DNA of 64,000 bases. Origin: Aselliscus stoliczkanus (Eukaryota > Chordata > Mammalia > Chiroptera > Hipposideridae). Made by a program: the position numbers and the translations under genes. Location of the stretch: NCBI GenBank assembly GCA_033961575.1, contig CM066734.1, forward strand, positions 84,032,501 through 84,096,500. The letters are read 5' to 3'. Each line of letters starts with the position of its first letter. Positions within the stretch are counted from its first letter, which is position 1. Under the pieces are notes generated by a model. It saw only the letters and a program-made list of their open reading frames with translations, was not told where the DNA came from and did no database searches. Shown here piece after piece: positions 11,060 through 22,336 of this stretch.

Positions 11060-11407
11060 TAATTTGCTAGAGCTATCATAAAAAATAATGTAGGCTGGGT
11101 GTCTTAAATATAATAAATTTATTTCTCACAGTTTATTTCTCTCACACAGTTCTGGAAACTGGAAGATCTAAGTGTTGACAGGTTTGGTTGCTTCTGAGAT
11201 CTCTCTTCATGGTTTGCAGATGCCCACCTTCTCACTGTGATCTCACTTATAGGGACAACAAATTGGATTATGGCCCAGTCAAGCATCCTCATTTTAACTT
11301 AATCACCTCTTTAAAGGCCCTATCTCCAAATACCTCAAAATAAGATGTACTAGGAGTTAACACTTCCAAATACAAATTTTGGAGGGACACAGTTCAACCC
11401 TTAACAC
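11060..11407 (-). mobile_element. MaLR LTR (MST/MLT1 type)
   Basis: On the plus strand this is the reverse of a MaLR LTR: 'gctgggtgtcttaaatataataaatttatttctcacag', 'cagttctggaaactggaagatct', 'aatcacctctttaaaggccctatctcc' and a final 'ttttggagggacacagttcaaccc'. Two other copies of the family in the same orientation lie near 37.0 and 56.8 kb. No internal region is attached, so it is a solo LTR. Confidence 0.8.
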
Positions 11408-11409
11408 AT

Positions 11410-12250
11410 ACCTACTGACAACTACATTTGTAGCTTTGAGTCAACTTAGGAGGAATTTTGAATCAACTGAGGGGTTAGCAAGAATTGAAGGGGAAAAGGC
11501 TGAATCACTCTTTCCTTTAAAAAAGTATTTTTCAAAGTTACTATTTTAGTCTGGACTCCCCCCAAAATCTGAGCCTGAGACAAGGTATTTTATTTGGGAA
11601 GTAACCTCAGGGAACAGGAGTAGGTGACTGGAATAAGTAACCTAGAGAAGAAGGAGCAACCAATACAAGAGTTTGCTATTTAGTTTGCACCACCATGGGC
11701 AAGTGGGGCTCAGTCTTGCTGGGACCCTCTGAAAAGCCACGTAGAATGCTCCTGGGAATTTTTTCTTGGAGGAACCAAACAGGGGAAGAATTACCTAATT
11801 CTATTCCCCGTTGATGAAGACTTGTCTGCTATTCTTCCACTTCCAGATTGTCCATGTTTGGGTGTGCCATAGCAAGATGTCAGGGATGTACCAGAAAATG
11901 TGGAGCTGAGATGAATCATCAGGTCTCACCTGTGTGAAGTTTATTGCTACATCAATGACTGGAGTGAAAGGTAAGTGGAGGAGATGTAGAGTAGGCACAA
12001 CAAAATATGCAATTCTTTGACAAACACCACCTCCCTCCAACTACTATTATTAAGATCATAACCAGCATCTTAATATATAGGAATACCTTATTGATAAATA
12101 TACATGAAACATCTATAATTATCATATGCAGAAGCATTGTGCTACATTTATTCCTAGTCTCTAAAGAACTCAGAACACAATTTTATTACTTTAAATTACA
12201 TTAGAGACTTGAATATATTCTATATAATCAGGAAGGTCATCCTAACTATA
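11410..12250. other. No recognised feature
   Basis: Unassigned sequence. Frames at 11801-12204 on both strands overlap one another and show no domain. Confidence 0.4.
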
Positions 12251-12254
12251 AAAT

Positions 12255-12420
12255 CTGTTCATATATTTATTTTAGCAAATATTTATTATGCCATCACCTG
12301 GTGCTAGAACTATGTAAGGTGCAAGGCTTAGAAACAGGAAGATGATCTGGTCCTTGATCCTGAGGAAATCACATAGTAACTGTTAGGTTTATTGATTGTG
12401 AACATTAGAAACATGCCAAA
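12255..12420 (-). repeat. L2-like fragment
   Basis: 'agcaaatatttattatgccatcacctggtgctagaactatgtaaggtgc' looks like the reverse of an L2 3' end. It is weak and short. Confidence 0.45.
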
Positions 12421-14135
12421 GGTAATTTATAGAAGGAATATGGGAGGATCACAGGCTTGAAGACAGGTGCAGAAAGAGACAGTAGCTAAGGGAGCTTCAG
12501 ACAGTACAAAGCTGTTTGGTTAGCAACTGCTATCATGATGGGTGATGGATCTCCAACGGTTTCCTCTTTACTTTTATGAGTCAGTCAAGATTTAGAACCC
12601 CAGGAGAGAGAACATAAGGAGCCAAGTTCAAGTCCCAGGTCTGTCTCTTGGCTCCTCAGGGTTCAGGGTTGACCTGTTTCCTTTGGTCTCCTTTATGGAA
12701 GAGGGAAGATGGCCCCTCCTACCCAAGACTACTCAAGACCACTGGGGAAGAAGCAGTGGTATGCTGGAACTGACTTTTCCTGTGCATGAGAGCCAATTAT
12801 TAAAATTTCAGGAAGCTTATAAACCAGTTATTAAATATGTTACTTGTTTAAAATTATATTAACTTAGAATCATGTGAATTATATTAAAAACAAAAGGAGT
12901 AAATACTGAAAACTTACCACTTCCTAATTATTTACTATTGTACATTTTACTATCATTTATGTTCTTGAGGTTATTTATATCCACTGTGGCTGGGTAGTGG
13001 ATCTATTATACATGATGTGCTGCTGCACATCTCTTCTCATATCCATGTTCAGTGATATCATGTTGGTAGCCTGAAATCGGTGCAGGTGAGGCTGTTTTAC
13101 AGCACAGCCATTCACAAATGCTGCTAAGTAGGACATGATTTATTGCTCTCTTGACTGCGTAAGATTTAAGAAAGTGATGAGGGAATGTAAATAATACAGA
13201 TTAAACTTAAAATTGCATCATGTCTGCAGCCACGATATTGTGAAAAGCACAAAAAACTGAGGAAATATTCTTCTGGTATTCAGAAACTATTATCAGAGTC
13301 AGCAAAGAATTCATTTATGTCATTGATGGACAAGAAAGCTCTGACATACATCCTTGTTGTTTCATTTTGCCGTACTCATTAACACACATCAAAGCAATCC
13401 AACAATCAGTGAGTTATAACTATTTCACCAGCTGTAATTGTAGTTTGGTTACAAGAGTTTGGCAAAGATCAACAAAAGTATTCTGTGGAAATTAATTGAC
13501 TATATGGAATATACAATGAAGGGATAGAGTTTTATATATGTTATTATTATATAAATTGTTATATGTTCTTTATATGTTATATGTTCTTTATATGACTCAT
13601 AATAAATTGTGTGTATACATATTACCTCCTCCCCTGGAGAGCCACTTGTTAAACATTTATCAGCATACCACGAGAAAAGAGTAATTCAGCAAAAGGAAAT
13701 CAGGCTGGTGGGCAGCCAAAAAAACATAAATTTAAAAATGTCTTCTAAGATACAGATATAGAAACAGGCAATTGCATGACAACACATGGAGTATACATGG
13801 GACAATAGAGTTTAAGAAAGAAAACAATGTAAGCATAAAGAAAAGACTGAAAAGAGACAAAGGATTGAGTTAGAGTAAGTCAAAGTCAAAGAGAGGTACA
13901 CTGTTGATCCCGTATTTTAATTATGTAATATGAAATTAGATTATATTCTATGAAAATGTGGGGATGAGGTGAGGAAGGGAATTGATGAGAGTGGCGAATG
14001 TTTAGAAGAGATTGTAAAGATATTTTTGAGGGTGCTATATCTTATTATTCCATGTAATGCCCAGAGAATACTTTATATCTAGTAACTTCAGTAAACATTT
14101 CGCCATTGAACTTATAAATTCACCATTTTGCTATA
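12421..14135. other. No recognised feature
   Basis: About 1.7 kb of unassigned AT-rich sequence, including two short copies of 'atatgttctttatatg' near 13560-13590. No open frame of note and no repeat family that I can name. Confidence 0.45.
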
Positions 14136-14139
14136 TAGT

Positions 14140-14290
14140 GATCTTGGATTTGCTATTTACTAGCTGAGTGACATTGGTAAATTAATCTCTTGTTCTCTCA
14201 TCTATAAAATGAAGATCATAATATTAGCCAATTTATTGTATAGCTTTGAGAATTAAAAATGCTTGGCATATGTAAAGCCTTAGAATTGGC
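14140..14290 (+). repeat. MIR
   Basis: The MIR core is readable: 'tttactagctgagtgacattggtaaattaatctcttg', then 'catctataaaatgaagatcataatatt' and 'ggcatatgtaaagcctta'. Plus orientation. Confidence 0.75.
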
Positions 14291-14300
14291 AGATAGTTTT

Positions 14301-14330
14301 CTCCTCCTCTTCCTCCTCCTCCTCCTCCTT
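14301..14330. repeat. (TCC)n microsatellite
   Basis: A short pyrimidine tract of CTC/TCC units next to the MIR end. Confidence 0.85.
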
Positions 14331-14456
14331 CTAGTTCCATGTTTTCTTTTGAATTTTTTAACTCTTCCCTTAATAACAGGCTGTCAGTGATTACTTCTGT
14401 TTACGCTGTGTGTGCCTATTGTACTATTACTTATCTTCTATTTTTTTTGTGTGTGT

Positions 14457-14945
14457 GTGAGAAAAAAAACGATCCTGATGACAATCAGCCCACAATATCC
14501 TCAATAGAAACAAACAATGCTAAGAACAAGCCTGGACAAAGCCACAACATGACCACAGAAATGACTAAACACCCCCCTCTTCTGACTAACAAGAAGTATT
14601 GCTGCTTCTTTATCAGCGGCAATTCTAGGCTTCCTTTAATCTTCCCACCTCTGAGACTAAAGCTGTTCAGATTCCGAATCGCTGAGCTTCCCCTGCTTCT
14701 AGAGAGCTCCTGATCCAGAACTGGTCCCTGTTTCCTAACTTCTTAGAATCATGCAGCATAAACTCAAATCCCATAAGCAGGGTTTCTCAACTCCCCCTTA
14801 CTGAGACACTCCTCTGGTTCTCGCTTAGAAGGGGCAGTCTTCCTTGCTGCTGCAAACTGAATAAACTCAACCTTATTATTATTTTTTTATAAGTATGCTC
14901 CTTGTAATCTTCGGTTTGTCAGTCTCAACGGTGGTTACATAATTG
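14457..14945 (+). mobile_element. Candidate class I ERV solo LTR
   Basis: The region contains a block 'ggtttctcaactccccc...ctgagacactcctctggttc', then 'gtcttccttgctgctgcaaactgaataaactcaacc' with an AATAAA polyadenylation signal near 14859, a T-rich stretch and 'atgctccttgtaatcttcggtttgtcagtctcaac'. That order is typical of the R-U5 part of gammaretrovirus-like LTRs. No internal region or clear target duplication was found. The 124-codon frame overlapping the left end is incidental. Confidence 0.5.
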
Positions 14946-15900
14946 GTCATTGGCTGGAACAGTTGAAAACCAAATATAATTTGTTAAGAATTGTGTGTTA
15001 AGTGAGAATGACTATGATTGTTAGTAAATTGCTAAGTGAAAGAGTGCCAATATGGCGTCAGTGCTTAGAAGGATAAAGTTCCGCCTGTATGTGTTATATT
15101 TGAGTTTAAGCTGAGTTCTGGAGAATTGAGCTGACACATAAATATAATATTATTGTTTGTTTGTTTCTTTAACTAGAAGAAAAAGAAACTGTTTGAGAAG
15201 CATGATTTACAGTAAGTACAAAAATCTTTTTTCCTGAACCAATTTTGAGTAAGTTGTGGATATGCTTTAGCACCTTTGAGTGCGTGAAAGTGTATTTCCT
15301 ACAAACAAGGACATAACCACTGAATAACCTTCAAAATCAGGAAATTAGCATTAATACCTTTCTACCATCTCATCCTTGGACCACATTTAAACAATATCCT
15401 TATTGTTAAGGGATGCAATTCAAAATCACATGCTGCATTTTATTGTCTTATTTCTTTAGTCTCCTTCAATCCAGATAGTTCCTCACTCTTTCCTCGACTA
15501 ATGGTCCCAACACTTTTGAAGATTATAGGCCAATTATTTTGTAGGATAATTGTTTGTCTGTGTTTGTCTAATATTGTCCTATATTTAGAGTCAGATTATG
15601 TATCCTCAGCAGAAATATTGCAAAAGTGACACTCCACTCTTTTCTTTACATTTTTTTCATGGGCACAATTTCATTTGTTGTATTGCTGGTGGTCACTTTA
15701 ATCCCTGAAATAAGGTGGTGTCTTGTCTGCCAGGTTGTCCACTGTGAAGTTACCATTTTTCCCTTTGCAGTTTAATAAGGTTTTTTTTCAGGAGAAGGTA
15801 ATTTGAGATTATGTAAAATCCTCTTTCTCATCATAGTTTCAATTTATTTCTTATTTATTTACTTATATAAATATAGTTGTGATCTCCTATTTCTTTACTT
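14946..15900. other. No recognised feature
   Basis: Unassigned AT-rich sequence. Nothing codes and no repeat was named. Confidence 0.4.
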
Positions 15901-15901
15901 T

Positions 15902-16561
15902 TTAAAGGTTATTTTATTGTTTTTTAAAGATTTTATTGGGGAATTGGGGGAGGGGAACAGTGTTGGGGAATTGGGGAAGGGGACCAGCCAAGTTGTTGTT
16001 CTTTAATCTTCGTTGTGGAGGGCACCAGTTGCCATCTGGCTTCCTGTCAGCAGTTCATGGCCTCTCAAGGTACTGTGTTCAATCAAATGCAAGTGGGCGT
16101 AGCCACCATCCCATGCAGGAGTTGAACCAGCAGACTTGTTGTCAAGAGCACACACTCTATCCTCTGAGCCATCTGGGCAGCAGCTCAGCTCAAGGTGCTG
16201 AGTTTAGTCTTAGTTGCTGGTGGGCATAGCCACCATCCCATGCAGGAGTCAAACCCAGCAGCCTTGTTGTTAAGAGTGCACACCCTATCCACTGAGCCAT
16301 CCCAGCGGCAGCTCAGCTCAAGCTGCCAAGTTCAATCTTTTTAGTTGCGGGTGGGCGTAGCCCACCATTGAACAGGCAATCTTGTTATTACACCAGCTGA
16401 GCCATCCTGCCACCTGTTGGCAGCTCAGCGACAGCTCAACTTGGGCGCAGCATCACTGGTCCATGTGGGAATCAAACTGGCAGCCCTGTTGCTCAGAGCA
16501 CATGCTCTAAGCCAACTCTTAACCAACTGAGCCACTCAGCCGGCTCCTTAAAGGTTATTTT
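15902..16561 (-). mobile_element. Composite SINE with four tRNA-like heads
   Basis: A 14-bp direct repeat TTAAAGGTTATTTT (15902-15915 and 16548-16561) brackets a 632-bp insertion. On the minus strand it ends with the same tail as the other SINEs here (CCCCAATTCCCCAATAAAATC then A). Its 5' side repeats a tRNA-like unit four times. Each unit has a 'TGGCTCAG(T/C)TGG' or 'TGGCTCAGNGGAT' A-box string followed by a B-box-like string. Plus-strand positions of the units are about 16460-16547, 16366-16410 (short), 16240-16305 and 16114-16177. Between units lie repeated 'gggatggtgggctacgccc' and 'cttgagctgagctgc' linkers. The bracketing duplication shows that the whole array moved as one unit. Confidence 0.85.
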
Positions 16562-16720
16562 TAAGAACAATTTTAGGTTCACAACAAAATTGAGAAGGTA
16601 ATTCAGAGATTTCCCGTATAACCCCCCAACCCTACATATGCATTGTTTCCCCATTATAAACATTGCTCACCAGAGTGGCACATTTGTGACAATTCTATTT
16701 TATTTAATAGGTTATAATCT
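16562..16720 (-). mobile_element. Old L1 3' UTR fragment
   Basis: 'aagaacaattttaggttcacaacaaaattgagaagg', then 'cccgtataacccccc' and 'accagagtggcacatttgtgac' match the reverse of an older L1 3' end. The composite SINE inserted at its edge, so the target duplication lies in the L1. Confidence 0.65.
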
Positions 16721-17700
16721 GTTACTTTTTATTTATTTTGACCTTTAGTTATCCCTAATTTAGCTGGTGAAACCCCTTCAATCTAGCTTTTGTAACTTTT
16801 GACCAGTCCCCATCATTTTTCAAATAGTTCCTTACCTTAAATACAATAAGATTGTAGGCTCATCTTGTACTTTTTCTTCCTCTGTCTTGGAATCAGCTAT
16901 TTCTTCAAAGAAGCACTGTTTCCAGTGAATAAAGGTCATTAGAAACCGAAGTCTGGGTTCATACCCTCTCAGTGGACAGAGTTAGGGAGTGTAGGTACAC
17001 ATGTATAAACACATACACACACTCACATCTATATTTATTCCTCCATCATTCAAATAGATAATTTTGAAAAGCTTTGAGTTTATACTGAAGACTTTAATTC
17101 CAGTCAACACTATAGGTTTCCTTTCCATAATTATAAATCCATTCTCTGGCAATGAAAAACCTTCTCATTTATTTATTAACCTAAATGTATGTAACTCACT
17201 CTGATCACTATTCCTGCACCTTCTCTCCCAGGCATTCCTCCTCATTTCACTCCGGCTTTAAGTCCTCATACTAGGTTTCTGCCATATCCTCTCCCCACTA
17301 TGAGCACCCTTTTTACTCCAGTTGTGCTGTTACAGCACACACTGGGCCACTCTCCCACACAGACACCAACCTCACCGCTCCTGGGCTCTGCCACCCTGCA
17401 CTGAATCATCCCCACACACAGATATCTTCCTCACCAGGCCACCCTTCCCTCACAGATATGCTCCTCATCCTGTGTGGGCTTTGACACCCTGCACCAGTTA
17501 CCTTCTTCATGGATGTCTCCCTTATTCTCCTTAGCTTTGATATCCTGTGCTGGGCTATGCCTCTGAGGAAATGCTCAGGCCCCAGCACCTTATGCCAGAC
17601 TGCCCAAATGTTGATCAAATTTCACTTCTCATGAAATCTTCCCCAAATACCCCAAAGACAAGTAAGTCCTTCCTGTTTCTGTAGAGTATTCAAAGTACAT
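16721..17700. other. No recognised feature
   Basis: Unassigned sequence. The C-rich part at 17320-17530 carries short repeated 'cacacagac/cctcacc...tgggct...caccctgca' motifs with about 60-70-bp spacing, which gives 70-codon frames on both strands. This looks like a degenerate minisatellite, not a gene. Confidence 0.4.
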
Positions 17701-17704
17701 GCCA

Positions 17705-17900
17705 TTAAACTTCTGCCACTGACTGGCTGTGTAAACTTGGACAAATTGCTTTATCTTGTTGAGTTTTAGTTCCTTCATTTGCGAAGTGGATAATAATACA
17801 ACTGAATCAACTTCAATGAGTTGTTACAAAGGTGAATTTTGATAATGCACAACCCATCACAAATCATCAAAATGCTTATTGCTGTTATGACGATTATCTG
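17705..17900 (+). repeat. MIR
   Basis: 'ctgccactgactggctgtgtaaacttggacaaattgctttatc' followed by 'ccttcatttgcgaagtggataataatac' is the MIR core in plus orientation. Confidence 0.75.
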
Positions 17901-17999
17901 ATTATGTCTCCCACAAAAGATCATGTGTTCTTAGATTTAGTCCCAGAACTTAATCCAACATCCAAAACCTAATGTGACAAACATTTTCTGAAGGAGTTT

Positions 18000-18330
18000 A
18001 TTCATTCTGTAAATATTTTTAAGTGTGACCTTTGTGCCAGGCATGTGTTATGCAATATTGTGACCAAAATAGAGGTATATTCTGAGCTTGTGGGATTCAT
18101 AGTCTAGTGGGAAATACAGAATTTATCAAATGAATAACTAAATGAAAATTGTGATAAACCTTAAGAAGGATAATAATTGTAAGATCAGTAAGAGAATGAA
18201 GGGGATTCTAATTTAGAGTAGGAAGTAGAAACGTATTTCTGAAAAAGGGATATTTGCCTGACATCAGAAGACTGAGTAGAAATTAAACAGGTAAGGAGTG
18301 CATGTAAGAGAAACAGTGTAGTGGAGGCAT
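18000..18330 (-). repeat. L2
   Basis: 'ttcattctgtaaatatttttaagtgtgacctttgtgccaggcatgtg' followed by 'tgggattcatagtctagtggg' is the reverse of an L2 3' part. The right boundary is uncertain. Confidence 0.65.
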
Positions 18331-19595
18331 GAGGCAATAAAGAACTTGGCTCCATTAATCCAGGTATCAGGATTCAGAAAATGGGGATGGTGGGGAGGAA
18401 GAGTATGAGATGAGATATAAGAAGTAGTCTGGGCTGTGTCATGTTGAATTTAAGGAATTTTGTGGGTTAAAAAACCTTCAATGAAAAGCCATTGAACTTT
18501 TTCATCAGGGGTGTGACCTGATCCTACTTTCCCCCACAAAATATTCTGGGGAGAATATATATATAGCAGGGGTATAATTAAGAGGATATGGCAGGGAGAG
18601 GTAGATGAGGCGATGGCAGTGGAGACAGACAGAAGTGCATTTGTGAGATAGAATGGACAGGTCTGGTGATGAAGGTGGTGTGTTGTTCAGAATGACCAAG
18701 GTTCAGGCCTGAGTGGAAGAAAGGGCAAGAGCATGAGCACGGGGCAGTTTACTCAGCTGGAAACTGGAGAGGAGGAGTTTTTTGAAAGAAGATGAAAAAT
18801 TCAGCTTTGGACATATTAGTGCATTTAGAATGACTGCAATTTGTCTAAGGAAATGTCAAGCACACTGCTGTTTATATAAGTATGGAGGAAGAAGGGTCTG
18901 AGCTCAATATATAAAATGGTGAGTTGTCACCACAGAGATGAAATCCTTATTCCCCCACTCCTCCTTCTCTCATTATTGACGAGCTATTAATCTTATACTG
19001 TAATTTTTCTGAATAATTATCATTCTCATATAATGTAGAGATGCGTTGTAATTGCAGAAAGGTAGAGCCTTCTCTGAAGGTCATCAGTCAGTTCTGCTAT
19101 AACATAATACAATATATACATTTCTATGCAAAATTGTGCAAGAAAGACCAGAGGGCTTCTGGGAAAAATGGATCACAACACTTAAAAAGTTCGTAAGTGC
19201 CATGTTAAAAAAAGATAAGAACCAAATAAAAATGGCAGCACAGTTTTACACATTTTAAATGGTTAAGAAATGCATAAATATGGCAGTTTATCTTAAAAAT
19301 GACATGAAGTTTGCTCGTGGAAGTGGGTATCATCTAAAATGCTTAAAGGGCGTATGTGAAAAATCAGATTGTAAAAAGTATAGGAGAAAATAGGAATTAA
19401 TACATTTTCAAATGTCTGTATGAGGAAAGGTTTTTCAGACTTTAAGTCTTGGATATAGTTTCTTATACCCTGCTGGTCAAGTAGCAATATTCTTGCTGTG
19501 TAAGCAGCATCAATGGCATTTTAATGCTTTTGGTATATTGTATACTTTTCTTGCAAAACTGTAAAGTTGAAAATACTGTCACTTTGGGTTCTGGG
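18331..19595. other. No recognised feature
   Basis: Unassigned. Minus-strand frames at 18505-18699 and 19293-19487 (64 codons each) are not recognisable. Confidence 0.4.
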
Positions 19596-19599
19596 AATG

Positions 19600-20830
19600 T
19601 TTTTTAGCAATGAAAACCTGTTTGACTTTCACTACTGGCAGCACCAGTGGGAGAGATCTTCAGGGTCTCTCTAAGATTAAGTACAAACCATCAATCTCAC
19701 TGTTACCAATAAACAATGGATAGAAACCGGAACAAACTTCCTTGAAACTCCTTGGAGTCAGGCACAAAACACATGATAATCACGTTTCATGCCTTGACCA
19801 GGGATCAAAGATTTTTGGTAGACCTTTTATTTGGTAAAATAATAACAGGCTAATTCTAGTCTCGCTGGAACTAACCCACGAACAGTCTGAAGTATTAGAA
19901 GGAGATGGCCTGGCATGGAGATCTGCCATTAGATTTGGATGACCGTTTTCTCAAAGAGTGTTGAGTATATCAGCAGCCCTTCATAGAGCATGCTAATCCA
20001 TTAAGAGATGCAATGTTTAGATTATATTGTTGACTACATATCCATTCTGCAGATACTACTGCTTATGTGCATAGGTAATCTATCAGGAGCATCCTGGGAC
20101 TTGAAGGACATTTTTGTGAATTTTTCATTTAAATGCAAATTGGATTCACCAGCTATTATTGCTGTATTAGCACCATAAAGAGATATTTCATCCTAGCAAC
20201 CAGAGAGGATATAGATAACAAATTATATATATATATATATATATATAACCAGAAAGCATAGGAGGAATTTTTTCTTCAAATTCATCTATTTCACAACAAG
20301 AAACTTTTTCAACAGAATTTAAGAAGGCCACAGTCAATAGCTTCAAAAGATTTCAGCAAAGTAACTACCATCACCAAGATGGATGAGGTCAGCAGTCTAC
20401 AACATTTTAGATTCTATTCTAAACAATGATTTCATTTCATAAGTTAACAAAAGCTGTATGAGTGGAGTCATAATGCTCCAACTTAAACTCATCAATGTTG
20501 ATAAAGCCACATTTGCATGGATTGTCCCCAGTTTAATCAAAGTTATTTTAGATTATTAACTTGGTCTTCTCTTTTACATGGCAAAGATTTATTTCATGGT
20601 CTATGTTCCTTTTGGAAAAATTATCATCGAAATATTTTAAAACACTTCAGCTTCTGACAGACTTGAACTCTTGACATGGAGTGATTGAGTCCCACTCGTC
20701 ATGAACAGGGCCTCTTTTGCAGTATTTCTTTAGTAAAAATTTACTGAAGTAAATTCAAATGTCATTTGATTTAACATCAAGTTTCATCATTAATCCAGGT
20801 TGTTCTTGAAACTTCACTTTCTGGAGTCCA
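19600..20830 (-). pseudogene. Decayed coding-like remnant, probably a retrocopy (gene unidentified)
   Basis: Read on the minus strand, several stretches in shifting frames look protein-derived. Examples are DNPCKCGFINIDEFKLEHYD near 20530-20470, NSVEKVSCCEIDEFEEKIPP near 20330-20270, DEISLYGANTAIIAGESNLH near 20190-20130 and a stretch containing KGLPKIFDPWSRHET near 19835-19790. They are separated by stops and frameshifts, follow one another in a single direction, and show no intron-like breaks. That suggests a very old processed pseudogene or the coding part of an unrecognised transposon. I could not name the parent. No tail or target duplication was found. A (TA)12 tract splits it. Confidence 0.35.
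20224..20247. repeat. (TA)n microsatellite
   Basis: About twelve TA units inside the coding-like remnant. Confidence 0.9.
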
Positions 20831-21879
20831 AGGCTTACTCATTGCTATTTCACTAAATAATATTTATGACGATTTTCTAAAGAGACCAGATATGTGCAAA
20901 ATGCGTTTTTCTTTAGAATGTCTTGAAATATTTTATGAGTATATTTGACATATCGTATCTTTTTGCATCTTGACCTCATAACAAAACTCAAATATAAAGA
21001 TAGATGATAGATGGATAGAAATAATTTTTTCAAGAGGATTTCACCACTTTAAAATTTTCCTAAAACCTCAAAGGAAAAACTTCATTATTTATTAGAACAT
21101 GGGTTTTAGAATTACACATATTCTAAACCTGCAACAAAATCACTATTAGGTATTTTCTAATTTACTTCACTTCTCTGGGTCTGTTATATGAAGTTAAAAA
21201 AAAATCAATGTTCAAGAAACTCCATAATTTTGTTTGCTATAAAAATGTAAGTGATGATATTCTGGGAATTATTACCTGTTAATGACATTCAATAATTCTC
21301 AAGCTCTGGGTAGTGTCAAAATCACTGGTGGAGTTAGATTAAAATTCAGTATGAAGGATTTCTACTAGATTTTTCTGAAGATATCTATAATTTCTCTTTA
21401 ACTTGATTCCTGTTAAGTACTTAACTTGCATATCTAAACGAAGGGAAAAAATATTAACTGTATATTTAATTCCGCCACTCTTCTAATCCCCATTTTCTAT
21501 CAGTCAATGGGTCCTATAAATTCCATCTCATAAAGATCTTTCAAAACTCTCCTCTTTTCCATTCCACTGCCTTGGTTAATGCTCTGGAGATTATAATAGC
21601 TTCCCACCTGGTTTTTCTATGTATAGTTTTGCTTTCTTTAAATTCACCATCTCTATTATACAGTGTTATATATGTATAATTATGTTATATATAAATAACA
21701 GTTCTTCAGTGGTTGCTCATCACGGTGTTTTCAAAAGACTGTGAAATGCATAGCATTAGTGGAATAAAACAAGAATTTTAGGCAGGGCATGATAACTATT
21801 TCAAAAATAATTGTTAAGAATTTTGTGTGTTAAAGTATAATTAGCACCTTCTTTTTAAGGCAAGAGAGATAGGTTTCCA
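20831..21879. other. No recognised feature
   Basis: AT-rich unassigned sequence. A 62-codon minus-strand frame at 20845-21033 has no recognisable motif. Confidence 0.4.
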
Positions 21880-22336
21880 GTATATGGTAATGTACCAGGT
21901 GCTGTCAATGCTGTGTCCCTATTTCCTTGGCCCACCTGGACTACCTGTATATTCTATGGGCTGTACCAACCCATTATTTCTGCCAAACTTGCTGAGGCAG
22001 ATACTTGGCCCATGCCTGGGGGTAGACCTGAATGGGGCAGTTAAATCCTCTCAGAGCAACCAACAAACAATGAGGATCAGGAGTTTGTGCATAAATACCT
22101 CAACTTCTTTTTCCCTTGGTGGGACAATTCTGAGGTATATTGTATACTTTCTCAGAGAATATCAGTTGCCCACTGTGGTGACCTGCTCTTTAACATTCTA
22201 TTTGCTTTTCTCCACACCCTCTCTCTGTTCCCTATTCCATAACATACTACTTGGAATTACTTCCCAAGAAAATTACTTGCATCAAAATCTTTGACCCAGG
22301 GCCTGCTTTTTAGGAAACCCAATATAAAACAGTTGA
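21880..22336 (+). mobile_element. ERVL/MaLR-like LTR (tentative)
   Basis: The end of this stretch ('cccaagaaaattacttgcatcaaaatctttgacccagggcctgcttttta ... aacccaatataaaac') has the layout of an old mammalian LTR 3' end. It is followed directly by 'ttgataacagaagtgg', close to the Leu-tRNA primer-binding pattern of ERVL-type elements. The LTR edges are not defined by a target duplication. The 136-codon frame within it (21884-22294) is explained by the LTR. Confidence 0.5.

Noticed and set aside
14339..14713. 124-codon plus-strand frame
   Set aside because: It crosses from unassigned DNA into an LTR-like repeat and contains no domain.
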